64,000 nt of DNA from NCBI RefSeq assembly GCF_035582795.1, contig NC_134367.1:84365062-84429061 (forward strand). Direction: 5' to 3'. The notes under the pieces were generated by a model. It saw only the letters and a list, made by a program, of their open reading frames with translations, was not told the origin of the DNA and searched no databases. The stretch comes from Mycteria americana. Taxonomy: Eukaryota; Chordata; Aves; Ciconiiformes; Ciconiidae. The position numbers and the translations under genes are program-made. Below, one piece after another: positions 50,561 to 63,193 of the stretch (the stretch's first letter is position 1; each line of letters starts with the position of its first letter).

Positions 50561-53500
50561 TTAATTGTGTAGTGTTAATTAACTATCACTTTTAACTACA
50601 CAGCTGGATAAATATTTTATATTTTGTATCTTTGTTGGTTAAACAAATTAATTGGTTGCTTTAAACTTTTTTTTCAGTGCAGCTTTGATTACATGTCATC
50701 TGCAATATGGCATTTATGCAAAGCAGTCCATGGGACAGCAATTAGGGGCCTGTTGGCTTCCAGCATTCATTTTATACCCTTAACAAATGTTATCATTGAA
50801 TGTTGTTATTCCGGTAGAATATACCACTGAAGTCTCCATCGTGAAAACCTACTACTAAAGGTGGTTGTACGTCTTTGCAAAGTTAGGGCCCATGTTAGCA
50901 GTTTTGAAGAGTGTTATCTGGCATTTGAGACTCCTTTTACTGGTGAACTGTATTTTTTTAAAATAGAAATGTGAACATGTTCACTAATCAATGTGTTGAA
51001 TCCATAATAATGGATTGTTGCTAAAAACACAAACTACACTGTGTTGACATGGAATAATGAGGGAGCAAGCTAACTTGTTAAAAAAGAATTTGGAGACTAT
51101 CAAGAATTATGAACAAATGTTTATTTTTGGAACTATCTTTATGGGAGGCTCTTCCTTCATCAGTGAAAATTTCTGTAATAGTTCTGGAGTGTACTGTGTG
51201 GTGTCTACTTGCAACTTAAATCAATGATTTGTTTAATAAAAACAATTAATTGCATAAGATAATGGCATTGGAATCTGGCTGCAAAGTCTGTGCTGGTCTA
51301 CTGTAGTATCAGATACTGTTCTGTAACTGGAGTGTTACTGAAACACAAAGCCACAAAAGGACAAACGCTCTTGGTCCCAGATGTTTGTGCCTCTTGAAAT
51401 TGCTTAGTGCATTGCTGGCGATGCTCATTAGCCTTATAGCTAATTTTACCAGATTCTGGCTCATCAGGGCTGTCTTCAAGGGGGTTTTTTGTGCCCTAAT
51501 CTCTCTTTAATGTAATGAGGTGTTGGTGTTTCCTGTTCCTGGTGTAAATCAGAAGCTGCTGATAATTGCTGCCATTTAGTTGAGGTCAAATAATGCTCAG
51601 GATAAAGAGAGGGATGGAAAAGTTACATAAAAGCAACTTTACCCCTTTGGCAAAGTGCCCTCCTCTGGAGCATCTGAGGGTGTAGTTCTGGCTCTCTCTT
51701 TGTTTTGGAAGCTGAAGCCATAGACTTTGGACTATTGCTAGTGAATGATGACTACTCTGAGAACAGTAATACAATGAGCATTTATGCTTGGAGAAATTTA
51801 TCAGCGGATCGTGGTTCCTACCTAGGGAGTAGCTAGCCTTTATGCAATATATCTTGTAGAACATGCTTCCCTGAGCATTTTTGATTCTCTGATTATCTTC
51901 ACTTGGCACACGTTATTTTATTCCCAGCATATCCGTGTAAGAAAAAAGATGCTGTGATTGCATATAAGGCCATAGAGAACTATTTGCTTTATGAACCACT
52001 CCATGAAACATGTCATAGATAGGAGGGATGCAGGGGTGTAGTATTCCCTCATTTCATTTTCTTTAAACTTTGGCAAGCTTGTGCCTGCACTTGGCCAGCT
52101 CCCCTTATAAAAAAAGGTCATTTAAGTGGTTTCAGACGCCTCTATTTTCTCTTGAACTTGGGGATCTCATGAAGTTTATTTTTGTACCAAAGCTGCCTTA
52201 TTTTGCTTCCTGTCACTTTGTTTCCATGAGTATATCTGGCCAACGTACGAATCAGGCTTTTTCTGAGCTGGAATGCTATTCCAGTAGTGTAGGAATTTAG
52301 GTCCCCTAACATTGAGAAAAATAAGGATGACCTCACATAGCCAACAGGAAATATTAACTCAGCAAGCTAGTTGTACAAGGCAATGGAATTTAGATCTTTG
52401 AGCTCCTCCAGGACAAGGGAATGTAACTGGCTGCTAGTGAAACAGGTGCATGCTTCCTAGTAAGGCCTTGATCTTGCATTTAAATATTCTTTTTGCTTTG
52501 CTATAACTGGTCTCTGCACAATAGTTCAAGAAAAGGGGTCTTAATGTCTAAAGGGAGCAACCAGATTTTCAGTTTTGAACCATGGTGCAAAGTCCTACCA
52601 GTCCCTCTGCAATATAAATAATAACTAGTACAGCTGATCCGATAGTGATAACCCAAAGGGTTTTATCTTTTCTTTCTTGACTTTTACATTGCAAATAGCA
52701 CAGATTTGATGTTTTTTCTCACTATCTCTTCTTCACACCAGCTAAGGTACCAAAGTAGCAAGAAAGTTGAACTTGCTGTCCACTGTCCATGTATGCTAGA
52801 GCAGGCCAAGCCATTTGACTCTCATACTCATTGTCAGTTGTGCTGTCTGTGAGCCCTGTGGCCGTCTGGGTGCTCTAACTCATCCGAGGTGTCTTGCTTT
52901 GGCTTTGCCAGATCCATGCAGTTGGGTGAGCAGAGCACAGGCTTGTGCTCAGGTGGGAAATGAACTGAGGACCTGCCCCTTCAGAGGTGTCGCGCTTGTG
53001 TGAGGATGATGATGATGGTGTCTTCACGATCATGTCCTGAAAGCCTGAAGTTGGCTCTCCTTTTTCAAACAGTAACTTTTATCCAGACAGTGTGGTTTAT
53101 TGAGTGTTCAGTAAGGATTATCTGCTTGCAAGTTTTTGCCCTAGCTGAAATACTCAGTGCCAGGATTAAGGTCAACCATCCAGTGTTTGCACCATGAAAC
53201 AGGAAATACATTTTCATGGCTTTATAATTCTGTTGGTTCTCCTGCTCACTTCATGCAATGTCTTTTGAAAGCTTTGAGACTGGTTTGATAAAATATGCAT
53301 CCATTTATACTAGTATTTGTTTGAGCAAACTAACATGGTAATAGTCTTATGGTAATCATGTTTAAGTTTTCAGCTTAGACACTAGGTACTGCTTATGTTT
53401 TCAGGTAGCACTTTCCATGGAACAGTAATTAATAACAGAAAACATTGTTCCTTGTACTTGTGCTGAAAGTATTTTTTGCTGTATAGCATTTAGTTTTACA

Positions 53501-54413
53501 GTGTCCCACTGGCCTGGTAACTTCTCAGTTGTGGATCTTTCTTCCTTTCAGAAACAAGACATTTATAATGCGAAGAAATATGTTTAGGTTTGATTTTCAG
53601 AGGTTAGTTAAAGAGAAGAAATTACAAAATAATGTGGAAGTAGAAAAAGGCAGGCAAGAAAAAAAACCCTAAAAATCAGTAGAGCCATGGAAAATGTCTG
53701 TAATCAAAGTTAGGAGTTTGGATCACTTTCAAATTGAGGAAGAGGAGGGAAAAAAGTGCAGAAAAGGCTTTTTTTCCCTACAGATTCGACTTCCTGGTAC
53801 TTCTACGTCACGTGTTGTGACTAGGAGGAGCCTCCATTGTTCAGGACTTACGTTTCAGCTCATTCTTACATATATTACAAGTGTATGCTGTGGGCCTGAA
53901 TTTGGGAGCCCAGGTTTCACGCAAGTCAGACATTGTGCCCAAAGTGAATTATGGTGCACCAGGAGTTCAAAAACAATTGAAGCTGTCTCTGTAGCCATGG
54001 GAATGGCAAGTAGGTCTGACATGAAAATGAATATAAGCCCACATTTAATTAGTATAGTATGTATATAGTGGGACTCCTGCATCTAGCCACATGAACTTTC
54101 TCCCAGTATATATGGAGTAAAGCCCTTTTTCCAAAGATTCTCTTCTTCAGTCTGGGAAACTATGCGAGTTGGAGTGAAAACCATATTCACATGGAGGAAT
54201 AGAGCTACTCTATGCACGACTTCAGGGATTTCAGGAGTCTATCTGACTCCTGGATGGTTTCTCCAGCTTGCTAGGTTATCCTGGGAGGAATGTATGAGGA
54301 GTGCACAAAGACATCTTAAATCACCACATTCCCACAGCTGGCTTGTAAGACTTCTGAAGATCCTCTTAGAGGGTGTAGCATAGAATTTAACCTCTGGTTC
54401 CTGCTCATAAAAT

Positions 54414-54436
54414 TACTTCCCAGTCTTTGGGAAGTA
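54414..54436. repeat. perfect 9-bp inverted repeat
   Basis: TACTTCCCA and TGGGAAGTA flank a 5-nt loop (GTCTT). The TTCCCA...TGGGAA core resembles a STAT-type palindrome, but the spacing is wrong for a classical site. Confidence 0.75.
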
Positions 54437-57400
54437 TTGTTTAATAGACAACTTCTTTAATAAACAACGTATTTATTTGCTGCTTTTTTTAAAATCAAAG
54501 ACAGAAAGAAAATATAGTATCCTTTGCTATTTCAAACTTTACACCTTAGTAATGTGTAGTTCAATATCTGTAGGAAATTCTTTGTCTTTTGCAAATAGTG
54601 AAGTCAACAGGTAGAGAGCTCTATGTGTGTTCTGACTTCATACAGGGTGAGAATTAGTTTTGTGTTCTATAATATTTCTCCAAATGGAAACAAAAATGGG
54701 CAGTGAATCACAGAAGCATGAACGAGTATATTCTTTGTAGAGAAATGAATGGACAAGAAACAGGTCTTGAATCTTGTACTGGGAGCAATACTTTGGATCT
54801 TCTGTTTCTGGTATGTGCATAGTACAAGTTGAATCTCACTGGAAATAATTCTGGCAAACAGTATTAGGCATTCTGTATTTATTCCTGAAAAACTCAGAAA
54901 ATGAAAATATTTTTGCATGGCATCTTTATAGGAATCTTTGCTATTAATATTACTTTAAAATGACAGTCATATACCAGACGGTGTTTTCTTTCTGCATGTC
55001 AAATTCTTTTACATCCTACAATAACACTTCTTTAAAAGCACAATATCTCTCTTCTACATAATAAAAATACATTGGAAGTGGGAATGATATCAGAACCTCC
55101 AGAGTGTAAACCTAGACTCTCTTATGACTCCCTAGGTACTTTTCATTTCTTGATGAAACTGTTGCACAAAGGAAACAGGAAAATGTGCCTCCAGTAGAGC
55201 ACTTCTGGCTCAAAGTAATATATTATTCAGCTCTGCACTTGTACTAATATTGCAAATATGAGAGAATTAGAAAAGCTGTTGGGATGAATCCCTGACTCCA
55301 ACCAAGTCCATGGCACTTTTGTCAGTAATTTCAGTCAAGCCAGGTTTCACCCACCACGCTTAAGTCTGTGAGTTTGCCTTTTAAGCAGGCTTCCTGCTTT
55401 ATATGCTGAACATCTGTTCCTAAGGCAACTGCTTCCAATTACACCTACCCATACATGGTCTTTATTATATGTTCCTGAGCACTATTGAGGAGCTCTGTTT
55501 AAATTATAGAACAATTATTTCTTTTAATAGATGTGCAGTTTTAATTTTCTTTCATCTTGATTGTCTTGAACTTGGTATTTAATTAGTACTTAATAGCTTG
55601 TCCCAACATGGGTAGAAAGCATCTACAGGAATTGAGAAGAAGAGACTACTCTTTCTTCCCATTGCCTAGAAAGCTGACTGCCCAGAGCCTAAGTGCTGAA
55701 AGGATAAAGAACATATATACAGTCATTTGTAGTTTTAGGTTAGGAGTTAAGAATTGAGACCTCTAACAGGGCATACTATAGAGGCCCTGGGACAGGAGGA
55801 GAAGGTCCTTAAACAGGTCTGTTACCAGTAGAAAATTCCTATTTCCCTAAGCCCTTTGTTTATGCTAAATGATAAATCATTGTTCATGTCTTTTCACTTC
55901 AGATGAGGACAAAGAATCCTGCTATGCTAGTGTGGGGGACAGTGAATGGGTCTGAGGCAGGACCCTTTAAAACAAACCAGAAAGGCATTCTAGTTCATCA
56001 TTGTATAAACTATAACTTGGAAGCCAGTTAGGCTTTGATAGCCCTAACTCAGTCAGCTGAGGAGTAAGAGCATATAAAACCAGGCCTCTCTGCAAATGTA
56101 GACAAAGGACAGCGTGCAGTGGGATAATTACATTGTTCCTGGAGAAATTTGAAATGCTAAAGATAACAAAATGTATGTGCAGCTTAGTTTTTTTGGTTAT
56201 TGTTTAGTTTAAACTATTCCATCACAAAAGCATACGAGTAATACACAGGATGCAGCTTGGAGAAACTCCTAGGTAAAGTTTAAAATCCATCTAATGAAGC
56301 TGGTTGATTGGGTTAGTGCATTAACCTCTTATCTCTTTATTTTCAAAGACCAAAATCATTCAGTCTTCACATTGGTAAAACTCCGATAGAAGCTAAGAGG
56401 TATTTTGCCTGACTAAAACCAGCAAGTAATAGTGTGAAGGAATACTGCGGTCCTGAAGGAAAGTGAGGATTCCGGTCTAACTATGGTTGTAGTGGGTCTG
56501 TGAAAGCTGTGCAGTTTGGCAGGCTTGGACACTCATAAACCTCTGGAGAGTCCCAGAAGTAAACTAGCCAAAGTATTTTTACAAACACAACATGCTATCA
56601 CAAGGCCAGAGTCTCTTTTGCTATTCTAATGCATTCTGCACTTTTCAAATGGAAGTGCAGAGTGGCTGGATCTGGTCCCAGCTTCCAGCTGAGAGTATTC
56701 CTGTTGTAGCTATCTGTTGATGTAAACAGGTATAGTAAATTCACTTCCAGCTAAGAGCATTCCCTTTGAAAATGTCTAGTGAATTCCTTTGTTTTCTTCA
56801 CTTTGTTTCCATGCAGGAGGCAATTAGTAGGTATTTGTGATCCTCCAATTATTTATAAGAAAATGATTCTTCTTATTTGTGCTAGGTGAGGACAGCATGA
56901 GACCAATGAAACTGCCTTTCTATCTGGAGCAGTTCGAAACAGGAATAGGTAAAACAATCTCAAATGTTGAGACAATTTGGATCTCGAACCACTTTTTTGG
57001 AGGGAGGCTTGTAGAACCTTAGCCAAAGTTGCATGCCCAGCTGTAGGAATTGTACCAGAGGAATAAGAGAGATCTAGATCAAGAGATTTAATATTAGTTA
57101 ATACCTTGGATATTAACCGCTCTAGCTGAATTACTGGGCATTGAAGAATAATTGGAAGGTACAAAAACATCAGCACATTGCAGAAAGGCTTCTTTCACTT
57201 GAGATGTATAGCTCTCAGCTAGTACAAGGTTAAACCAGTTGCGCTGTAATCGGCTTTGTGCAAGAGCAGCTAATTTTACTAAAAGAAAATTGATCGTATA
57301 AATCTGAGCTCAGTGTTGAAGCTGGAGAATTTCTCTGACAATAACGAACCTTGCAAGTCCTGATCTTTCTTGCTTTTTTGTTGCTGTTGAATCATTTCTA

Positions 57401-57563
57401 ATAAGCTGAATTATTCTGTCATTTCATAAGGATAGTTTCATTAGATCTTTTTTTTTTTTAGTTAAAATTAGAGCAATTCTCAACCATTGCCTACTTTAAA
57501 TAATATTTCTCAAATAATTTTGCATTTATAAGCTTTTGGGACTAACTAATGAATTAAGTTTAA

Positions 57564-57587
57564 ACCTTATAGTAGTTACTATAAGGT
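57564..57587. repeat. perfect 11-bp inverted repeat abutting a CR1 tail
   Basis: ACCTTATAGTA and TACTATAAGGT flank a 2-nt spacer (GT). The palindrome ends where the CR1 remnant at 57,588 begins. Confidence 0.85.
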
Positions 57588-57741
57588 AATGCCCCATGCC
57601 TGTCAGTGTTGAAAAGGCATTTGGAGAATGCCCTTCATAATATGCTTTAAATTTTGGTCAGCCCCAAAATGGTCAGGCAGTTGCACTAGATGATCATTGT
57701 AGGTCCCTTCCAACTGAAACTATTATATTCTGTTCTACTCT
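57588..57741 (+). mobile_element. CR1 LINE 3'-end remnant
   Basis: Contains 'ttggtcagccccaaaatgg', 'caggcagttgcactagatgatc' and 'gtaggtcccttccaact', followed by a TATTCTGTTCT-type tail, which is the 3' untranslated end of a bird CR1 in plus orientation. No ORF2 sequence remains. The tail type differs from that of the copies at 18.3 and 60.07 kb, indicating another subfamily. Confidence 0.8.
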
Positions 57742-60070
57742 TCATCTCTCTGATAATTTTTATTATGCTGATCTTATACCATTAAAATATTAAGGACCTT
57801 ATCCAATAACCAAAATAATAACTGAAAATACCCATGGGTGTAAGTACAGGGTCATGCATCTGCTTTATATTTGAAAGATGGGTCTTCAGTGTTTTTCGAT
57901 TCAGTTAAATAATGAGGGAGCTATATTTCCTTGGAGCTACTGAGTTCCAAGGAAATGTCTCTGCAACTATTTGATACACAAGTTTCAAGCCTGCCAAATT
58001 ATATATGAGTAACTTAAGCTGTGCAGCAGCTGTGCGACTGAAATTATTCGCTTGTATATATTCACTTTTACGATGTTAATTATTTGTATTGCCCCAAATA
58101 GCTGGTTTCTACTTACTGTGAATGTAAAATTTTTTTGAAAATACTAATTTAATATTCTTCACAACATAAAATATCGTTTTTGTTTGTCTATGCTAATTAT
58201 AGTGATCTAGAAGATTTCATCATTCCTATTATATATACATTGTAAGTCAATTTATGTGTGAATAAACCCAATTTTTCTGTGCAAACAGAAATAATTCCAT
58301 TCAGTGTCAAAATGCTTCAGTTCTCTTAATCATTTTGTCCTTTCCAATGTAATCATTGATCTGTGTTTTAATTTTTTGTCATCAATCTGATCTTGTCTTT
58401 TTTCCAGAATGTAATATAATCCAAAGTAATTCATGTGTGCTGAGCAATTAAGTTTGACACAACGGTCTGTCTATAAGGAAAAATCCTTGTGACAGGGTTT
58501 CTTTGCAGTTTGTTTAATGCAAATTAAAACTGGTATAAATTAGTGTTTTGATGAATGTTTTATTTATTTGAGAAAAATATATTTCTCCTGGTAATATTTC
58601 TGAGTGAGCAATTAAACATTATAGCACCATGTTGTGAAATTAAGTCTTTGATATCTTGTTTGCAATAAGCACTATTTCCTTAAGCATAAAACCCTCTTCA
58701 AACCAAGTACATCATTCATTTTATTTAAATTCTTTCTCTGTTGATTTCAGTGGAGTAAAGTACTACTTTACTCAAGCAGCACAAGCTTGTAGAATCCAGC
58801 TTAAAATAAGTAGCCTGAAGAAGATGAATAAGACAACTATCAGTTGTAGAGTTTGGGGGAAACAGCGTTAAATTTTCAAATACCTAGCTGAAAAAAATAA
58901 TAATTCAGATGTCCTGGATCCCAAATGTGGCATGTGACAGGAAACTGCAGTTACCAAATTTTTTGTGATGGAATTTAACTCTGTGTCAGGTTTTTGGAAA
59001 AAGGAAAAATCTTGGCACGCACAAGTCCATATAAGACTTGTAGACTATAAGAGACATAGTCTCTTATATAGAACACCAGTCTTCGTGTTCTAGATAATCC
59101 TCACCTAAGGGACTGTCATCTTTAAGGAGCCACTAATAACCACACTTTATTTGCAAGTGATTATGATTTGAACAAGTGGAATGGGGGGAGAGGAAAGAAA
59201 TTAATCTTAGCTACTGGGAGGTGAGTTGTGGGAAGTTGTACTGTCACTTTCTGTTCTCCAAGCACTGCCATTTTTGCTTGAGTGCTAGATTTATCCACTT
59301 CGCATGGGAAATGAAGAGCAAGGGAGGGTTCTGTGATGAAGATGATGCAAAAGCTTGGACAAAGACTCCCATGAACATCAGGACAAAATACTCTATACAA
59401 CTTTCCTTTTTCTTTTTCCTTCCTAAAAGACGAGTCACTTCATTGATGTGACGTACAGTTGCAAGTCCTCTGTTGATATGTTAGCTGATTGTCATATACA
59501 AGTGCAGGCACATAAGAATCAGTCTTCCTAATTGAATTGCACCGCAGTGTCACTTGGGTAGCCATCTAATGACCTTCCTGGTATAGACTTTGGCAAGGAA
59601 AGGAAATTGGCAAAAGCAACAAAAGGAAAGGTACCTGTTTTTATTCTTAGATCAAACACACCAGTTTATCAGTGTTTCAGATAATAAGTGCCAGCAAGCA
59701 GCAGCCTGGAAAGCTAGAAGTAGATAAGCTTCTATTACCTAGACTAATTTTCAAGTTCTGTGTGGTTGGGCAGAAGACTGAGATCCCCAAAAGTTTTGGT
59801 AAGTCTAAGTTCAATTAACTTCAGTGAGAGTTAGATGCTCAAATATAAGGGTTTGCATCTTAGATTCATCTTACTGCTTTGGTCTTCATTTTCTTGTTAG
59901 TGGAGTTTCTCTAAGTTGTAGCCTGGGATCTGTGACTACCTGCATGTCATTCTTCTCTGAGAGGGACTTTGTTGCCTAATTTGGCACCATGTTTGATCCC
60001 TAACTTGTAGGTCATTCTTTCACCCCATGTCCTCAACTCCTTCATTTCTGCTATCTCTGCCTCGTTAACA
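57742..60070 (+). other. AT-rich non-coding DNA
   Basis: No exon is recognised; frames reach only about 90 codons (59,176-59,451) on either strand, apart from one that is the edge of the CR1 element. A group of three adjacent hairpins lies at 59,022-59,090. Confidence 0.6.
59022..59090. repeat. three adjacent perfect hairpins
   Basis: Stem 1: CAAGTC / GACTTG, 7-nt loop (59,022-59,040). Stem 2: TATAAGAGAC / GTCTCTTATA, 3-nt loop (59,046-59,068). Stem 3: GAACAC / GTGTTC, 8-nt loop (59,071-59,090). They are separated by only 5 and 2 bases. Confidence 0.8.
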
Positions 60071-60151
60071 GATTCACAGAATTGTATAGGTCGGAAAAGA
60101 CCTTTAAGATCATCGAGTCCAACCATAAACCTAACACTACCAAGACCACCA
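60071..60151 (-). other. CR1 3' untranslated region and tail
   Basis: Read on the minus strand, the ORF2 stop is followed by 'gatgatcttaaaggtcttttccgacc' in two pieces and a short ATTCTGTG-type tail. The 3' end is where the reverse transcriptase starts copying in this family. Confidence 0.85.
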
Positions 60152-63127
60152 CTACACCATGTCCCTAAGCACCTCATCCAAACGTCTTTTGAATACCTCC
60201 AGGGATGGCGACTCAACCACTTCCCTGGGCAGCCTCTTCCAATGCTTGACAACCCTTTCAGTGAAGTGAAATTTCCTAATGTCCAGTCTAAACCTCCCCT
60301 GGTGCAACTTGAGGCCATTTCCTCTCATCCTATCACTTGTTACCTGGGAGAAGAGACCGACCCCCACCTCTCTACAACCTCCTTTCAGGTAGTTGTAGAG
60401 CGTGATAAGGTCTCCCCTCAGCCTCCTTTTCTCCAGGCTAAACAACCTCAGTTCCCTCAGCCACCCCTCATAAGACTTCTGCTCTGGACCCTTCACCAGC
60501 TTCCTTGCCCTTCTCTGGACACGCTCCAGCACCTCAATGTCTCTCTTGTAGTGAGGGGCCCAAAACTGAACACAATATTCGAGGTGCGGCCTCACCAGTG
60601 CTGAGTACAGGGGCACGATCGCTTCCCTAGTCCTGCTGGCCACACTATTTTTGATACGGGCCAGGATGCCATTGGCCTTCTTGGCCACCTGGGCACACTG
60701 CTGGCTCATATTCAGGCGGCTGTCAAACACCACCCCCGGGTCCTTCTCTGCTGGGCAGCTTTCCAGCCACCCTTCCCCAAGCCTGTAGCATTTCATGGGG
60801 TTGCTGTGGCCCAAGTGCAGGACCTTGCACTTGGCCTTGTTGAACCTCATACAGCTGGCCTCAGCCCATCGATCCAGCCTGTCCAGGTCCTTCTGCAGAG
60901 CCTGCCTACCCTCAATCAGATCAACACTCCCACACAACTTGGTGTCATCTGCAGACTTACTGAGGGTGCCCTTGATCCCCTCATCCAGATCATTGATAAC
61001 GATATTAAACAGAACTGGCCCCAACACAGAGCCCTGGGGAACACCACTTGTGACCGGCCGCCAACTGGAGTAAACTCCATTCACCACCACTCTTTGGGCC
61101 CGGCCATCCAGCCAGTTCTTAACCCAGAGAAGAGTACGCCCATCCAAGCCATGAGCAGCCAGTTTCTCCAGGAGAATGCTGTGGGAAACCATGTCAAAGG
61201 CTTTACTGAAGTCTAGGTAGACAACATCCACAGCCTTTCCCTCATCCATTAGGCAGGTCACCTTGTCATAGAAGGAGATCAGGTTGGTCAAGCAGGACCT
61301 GCCTTTCCTGAACCCATGCTCGCTGAGCTTGATCCATTGGTTATCCTCTACGTGCCACGTGATGGCACTCAGGATGATCTGCTCCATCAGCTTCCCCAGT
61401 ACCGAGGTCAGGCTGACAGGCCTGTAGTTCCCCGGGTCCTCCTTCCAGCCCTTCTTGTAGATGGGTGTCACATTTGCTAACCTCCAGTCAGCTGGGACCT
61501 CCCCAGTTAGCCAGGACTGCTGGTAAATGATGGAAAGCGGCTTGGTGAGCACATCTGCCAGTTCCTTCAGTACCCTTGGGTGGATCTCATCAGGCCCCAT
61601 AGACTTGGGTGTGTCTAAGTGATGTAGCAGGTCACTAACCATTTCCCTCTGGATTATGGGGGCTCCATTCTGGTCCCCGTCCCTATCTTCCAACTCCAGG
61701 GGCTGGGTGCCCAGAGAACAATTGGCCCTGCTATTAAAGACTGAGGCAAAGAAGGCATTAAGTACCTCAGCCTTTTCCTCATCCTTGGTCACTGTGTTCC
61801 CTCCCCCGTCTACTAGGGGCTGGAGATTCTCCTTAGCTCTCCTTTTGCTGCTAATGTATTTGAAGAAGTGTTTTTTGTTGTCTTTTACAGCAGCAGCCAG
61901 ACTGAGCTCTAGCTCAGCTTTGGCCCTTCTAATTTTCTCCCTGCACAGCCTTGCTACACCTTTGTAGTCCTCCTGAGTTGCCTGCCCCTTCTTCCAAAGG
62001 TCGTAGACTCTCCTCTTTTTCCTGAGTTCTAGCCAGAGCTCTCTATTCAGCCAGGCTGGTCGTCTTCCCTGCCGGCTCGTCTTTCGGCACCTGGGGACAG
62101 CCCGCTCTTGTGCCTTTAGGACTTCCTCCTTAAAGAATGTCCAGCCTTCCTGTACTCCTTTTCCCATAAGGGCTGCCTCCCAGGGGACGCTGTTGACCAG
62201 TCTCCTAAACGGGCCGAAGCCTGCCCTCTGGAAGTCTAAGGTGGCAGTTCTGCTGAACCCTCTCCTCACTTCTCCATGTATCAAAAACTCTATCATTTCA
62301 TGATCGCTCTGCCCAAGATGGCCTCCAACCATCACATGGCTCACAAGTCCTTCTCTGTTCATGAACAAGAGGTCCAGCGGGGCACCCTCCCTAGTTGGCT
62401 CACTCACCAGCTGTGTCAGGAAGTTATCTGCCACACACTCCAGGAACCTCCTAGACTGTTTCCTCTCTGCTCTATTGTATTTCCAGCAGAAATCCGGCAG
62501 GTTGAAGTCCCCCACAAGAACAAGGGCTAGCGATTGTGAGGCTTCTCCCAGCTGCTTATAGAAGAGTTCGTCAGTCTCCTCATCCTGGTTGGGTGGTCTG
62601 TAACAGACTCCCACCACAATATCTGCCTTGTTGGCCTTCCCCCTGATTCTTACCCATAGACACTCCACCCTATCGTCACCATCATCGAGCTCTAAACTAT
62701 CCAGACACTCCCTGACGTATAGGGCTACCCCATCACCTCTCCTGCCTTGCCTATCCCTCCTGAAGAGTTTATAGCCATCCATCGCCGCACTCCAGTTGTG
62801 CGAGTCATCCCACCACGTTTCCGTGATGGCCACCATATCATAGTTTTCCTGATGTACAATGGCTTCCAGCTCCTCCTGCTTGTTGCCCATGCTGCGTGCA
62901 TTGGTGTAGAGGCACTTCAGCTGGGCTGTCGTCCGCGTCTCCTTCATAGAAGAACACCCCTTGCGTGCTTTGAGGCGTTTCACTGGCGTTTCCCTCTGGG
63001 CTCCTATTGCCTCAGTATCCCCTAGCTCAACTCTGTTTGACTTCAGCTGTGCCCCAGCGTACCCCGCACATCTCAGAGACACAGGCTGAGTGCCCTCACT
63101 GGCACCCGCTCCCTCTAACCGTGGCAC
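60152..63127 (-). CDS. CR1 ORF2: endonuclease-reverse transcriptase polyprotein
   Basis: 991 open codons from the GTG used as start here. Endonuclease (about residues 70-270), AP/exonuclease III-like: N75 in TNARS, E103 in ITETWWD, Y166 in CYRPPN, D197 and N199 in VGDFNLP, and S264-D265-H266 near the end, so all expected catalytic positions are present. Reverse transcriptase (about 510-760): NYRPVSLTS (557-565), HGFRKGRSC (594-602), motif A LDFSKAFD (628-635), motif [12 protein letters not shown] (684-694) and motif C SADD (715-718), where the usual residue before ADD is phenylalanine or tyrosine and here it is serine. The aspartates are kept. The C-terminal part to LRDMV matches the fragment at 17.6 kb. 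No ATG occurs before residue 61, so initiation is unclear; the open frame continues upstream to the end of ORF1 (see the frameshift entry). Confidence 0.93.
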   Translation of the reverse strand: MPRLEGAGASEGTQPVSLRCAGYAGAQLKSNRVELGDTEAIGAQRETPVKRLKARKGCSSMKETRTTAQLKCLYTNARSMGNKQEELEAIVHQENYDMVAITETWWDDSHNWSAAMDGYKLFRRDRQGRRGDGVALYVRECLDSLELDDGDDRVECLWVRIRGKANKADIVVGVCYRPPNQDEETDELFYKQLGEASQSLALVLVGDFNLPDFCWKYNRAERKQSRRFLECVADNFLTQLVSEPTREGAPLDLLFMNREGLVSHVMVGGHLGQSDHEMIEFLIHGEVRRGFSRTATLDFQRAGFGPFRRLVNSVPWEAALMGKGVQEGWTFFKEEVLKAQERAVPRCRKTSRQGRRPAWLNRELWLELRKKRRVYDLWKKGQATQEDYKGVARLCREKIRRAKAELELSLAAAVKDNKKHFFKYISSKRRAKENLQPLVDGGGNTVTKDEEKAEVLNAFFASVFNSRANCSLGTQPLELEDRDGDQNGAPIIQREMVSDLLHHLDTPKSMGPDEIHPRVLKELADVLTKPLSIIYQQSWLTGEVPADWRLANVTPIYKKGWKEDPGNYRPVSLTSVLGKLMEQIILSAITWHVEDNQWIKLSEHGFRKGRSCLTNLISFYDKVTCLMDEGKAVDVVYLDFSKAFDMVSHSILLEKLAAHGLDGRTLLWVKNWLDGRAQRVVVNGVYSSWRPVTSGVPQGSVLGPVLFNIVINDLDEGIKGTLSKSADDTKLCGSVDLIEGRQALQKDLDRLDRWAEASCMRFNKAKCKVLHLGHSNPMKCYRLGEGWLESCPAEKDPGVVFDSRLNMSQQCAQVAKKANGILARIKNSVASRTREAIVPLYSALVRPHLEYCVQFWAPHYKRDIEVLERVQRRARKLVKGPEQKSYEGWLRELRLFSLEKRRLRGDLITLYNYLKGGCREVGVGLFSQVTSDRMRGNGLKLHQGRFRLDIRKFHFTERVVKHWKRLPREVVESPSLEVFKRRLDEVLRDMV

Positions 63128-63193
63128 ATCGTCCCTCAGCTTCTCTCGGGCAAGCCTGATATTATCCCCCTCCCCCTTCGAGTCTAGTTTAAA
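63128..63193 (-). promoter_or_regulatory. candidate -1 ribosomal frameshift site joining ORF1 to ORF2
   Basis: On the element strand ORF1 ends GCT TTA AAC TAG. The heptamer T TTA AAC (63,193-63,187) has the X XXY YYZ form of a -1 slippery site in the ORF1 reading frame and sits directly before the stop. After a -1 slip the next codons (CTA GAC TCG AAG and so on) are open for 20 codons up to, and then in frame with, the ORF2 GTG at 63,127. A G-rich stretch begins 14 bases after the heptamer, and a small bulged stem (CAGGCTT / AAGCTG) lies about 30 bases downstream. T TTA AAC is an established slippery sequence; its use here is inference. Confidence 0.6.

Larger units (their letters stand above)
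47391..57563 (+). other. AT-rich intronic or intergenic DNA
   Basis: No exon or clear transposon is seen. The longest open frame has 124 codons (53,694-54,068, plus) and resembles nothing known. The stretch holds a poly-T tract (49,632-49,651), a GAT repeat near 53,005 and several inverted repeats listed separately. Confidence 0.6.

Noticed and set aside
53694..54068. 124-codon plus-strand frame
   Set aside because: No known motifs and no flanking splice sites; a chance frame in the presumed intron.
60242..62561. Plus-strand frames inside the CR1 (for example 60,242-60,604, 60,806-61,216 and 61,656-61,967)
   Set aside because: They are antisense shadows of the CR1 ORF2.
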